Below are positions 30,655 through 31,154 of a DNA stretch of 31,154 nt, one piece after another (positions within the stretch are counted from its first letter, which is position 1; every line of letters begins with the position of its first letter). The notes beneath the pieces were generated by a model. That model searched no databases and was not told where the DNA came from. It saw nothing but the letters and a program-made list of their open reading frames with translations. The DNA is from Flavobacteriales bacterium CG18_big_fil_WC_8_21_14_2_50_32_9. GTDB taxonomy: Bacteria; Bacteroidota; Bacteroidia; Flavobacteriales_E; Vicingaceae. The translations under genes and the position numbers were made by a program. The stretch lies in the NCBI GenBank assembly GCA_002770955.1, contig PCUH01000172.1, forward strand, positions 230-31,383, written 5' to 3'.

Positions 30655-31154
30655 TTATCTTTTACGGTCGATTATTAGTTTTTTGGAGGTAAATAGGTTT
30701 TCTGTTTTAATGTTTACAAAGTAAATTCCTTGATTAAATTCATTTACATCAATTTGTTCTGATAAAATGTTACTCTGTAGGATTAAGGTTTTACTCATTA
30801 CTTGTTGACCAATACTGTTATACATTTCAATACTAACTTTATTGCCTTTTTTACCTTCTAATTGCAAGGTGAATTCATTGTTGGCAGGATTAGGATAAAG
30901 TGAAATACCGTTTGTGCCACCAGTACAATTTACAGCTACCGTATTGAAATATTCAAAATTTCCATTAAAATCGGTTTGTTTTAAACGATAATAGGAAGTT
31001 CCATCTAATGCATTTACATCTCTAAAGAAATAAGAATTTATATTGTTACTATTTCCAGCTCCTTTTATAGTAGCAACCACTTCAAAGTTGAAAGCATCCG
31101 AACTTCTTTCAATGGTATAAAAGTCATTATTAATTTCTGTTGAAGAAAGCCATT
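30655..31154 (-). CDS. T9SS type A sorting-domain protein, 3' fragment (runs off right edge)
   Basis: The last 166 codons of a longer gene are present; the frame is open to the right edge and the start lies outside. An apparent GTG start at 31080 is internal, because the frame upstream continues with WLSSTEINNDFYTIERS and then SDAFNFE, the well-known segment that precedes sorting domains in many Bacteroidota surface proteins. It is followed by GAGNSNNINSYFFRDVNAL and YYRLKQTDFNGNFEYF. The C-terminal ~75 residues (ISLYPNPANNEFTLQLEG ... NQGIYFVNIKTENLF) form a type A sorting domain. The function of the missing N-terminal part cannot be known from here. It converges with the beta-propeller gene across a 61-base spacer without a clear terminator. 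Confidence 0.88.
   Translation of the reverse strand, partial: WLSSTEINNDFYTIERSSDAFNFEVVATIKGAGNSNNINSYFFRDVNALDGTSYYRLKQTDFNGNFEYFNTVAVNCTGGTNGISLYPNPANNEFTLQLEGKKGNKVSIEMYNSIGQQVMSKTLILQSNILSEQIDVNEFNQGIYFVNIKTENLFTSKKLIIDRKR

Noticed and set aside
31078..31080. GTG start for the rightmost gene
   Set aside because: The frame continues upstream with the conserved EINNDFYTIERS segment, so the gene is cut by the window edge, not started there.

Overview
This 31 kb window is chromosomal DNA of a low-GC member of the Bacteroidota. The evidence is: several secreted proteins with type IX secretion (T9SS) C-terminal sorting domains of both type A and type B; a PorP/SprF-family protein; a GLPGLI-family protein; repeated -7 boxes of the Bacteroidota form TAnnTTTG; and a bacillithiol gene (bshB1). 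The futalosine-pathway gene mqnA argues against a typical Flavobacteriaceae member and fits other Bacteroidota (for example Crocinitomicaceae/Vicingaceae-like Flavobacteriales, Cytophagales or Chitinophagales); this placement is inference. I see no rRNA, tRNA, CRISPR array, prophage or complete insertion sequence.

Layout. Positions 1-3183 (minus) hold a T9SS-exported subtilisin-like protease, a small Cys-rich protein and the start of an MbnP-like lipoprotein. Positions 3263-8237 hold housekeeping and stress genes: terC, an MFS exporter divergent from recX, bshB1, and a beta-CASP metallo-beta-lactamase RNase-like protein. A short orphan coding remnant lies at 4058-4231. Positions 8415-10049 encode an exported TPR/PD40 protein. 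Positions 10112-13111 (minus) form a tight cluster recF - DUF721/dciA-like - EI24-like membrane protein - mqnA, with 11-base overlaps at two junctions. Positions 13212-14159 encode an uncharacterised exported, probably barrel-forming protein. Positions 14234-17804 (minus) hold a GLPGLI protein followed by a TonB-receptor-like barrel. rlmD (18373-19797) and nhaA (20060-21388) follow, separated by repeat-rich spacers.

Positions 21542-27833 (minus) form a three-gene T9SS module: a large PKD-repeat adhesin with a type B sorting domain, a PorP/SprF protein, and a TPR-propeller-CRD-OmpA (PorE-like) protein, closed by a clear intrinsic terminator. Divergent from it is a beta-propeller-repeat surface protein with a type A sorting domain (28008-30593). 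The 3' part of another type A protein runs off the right edge.

The least expected features are non-coding. Spacers at about 3964-4056, 17897-18245 and 19810-20056 share related terminal inverted repeats built around TTACTACTCAG but carry different interiors, like a MITE family with exchangeable cargo. Other palindromic elements with different ends lie at 8251-8387 and 14162-14231. Also notable are an EI24-like gene whose conserved N-terminus has no standard start codon, and an RlmD that lacks the usual iron-sulfur cysteines. The protein systems here are recognisable members of known families. I do not see a wholly new multi-gene system; the best candidates for novelty are the chimeric repeat family and the small CxxxC protein paired with MbnP.
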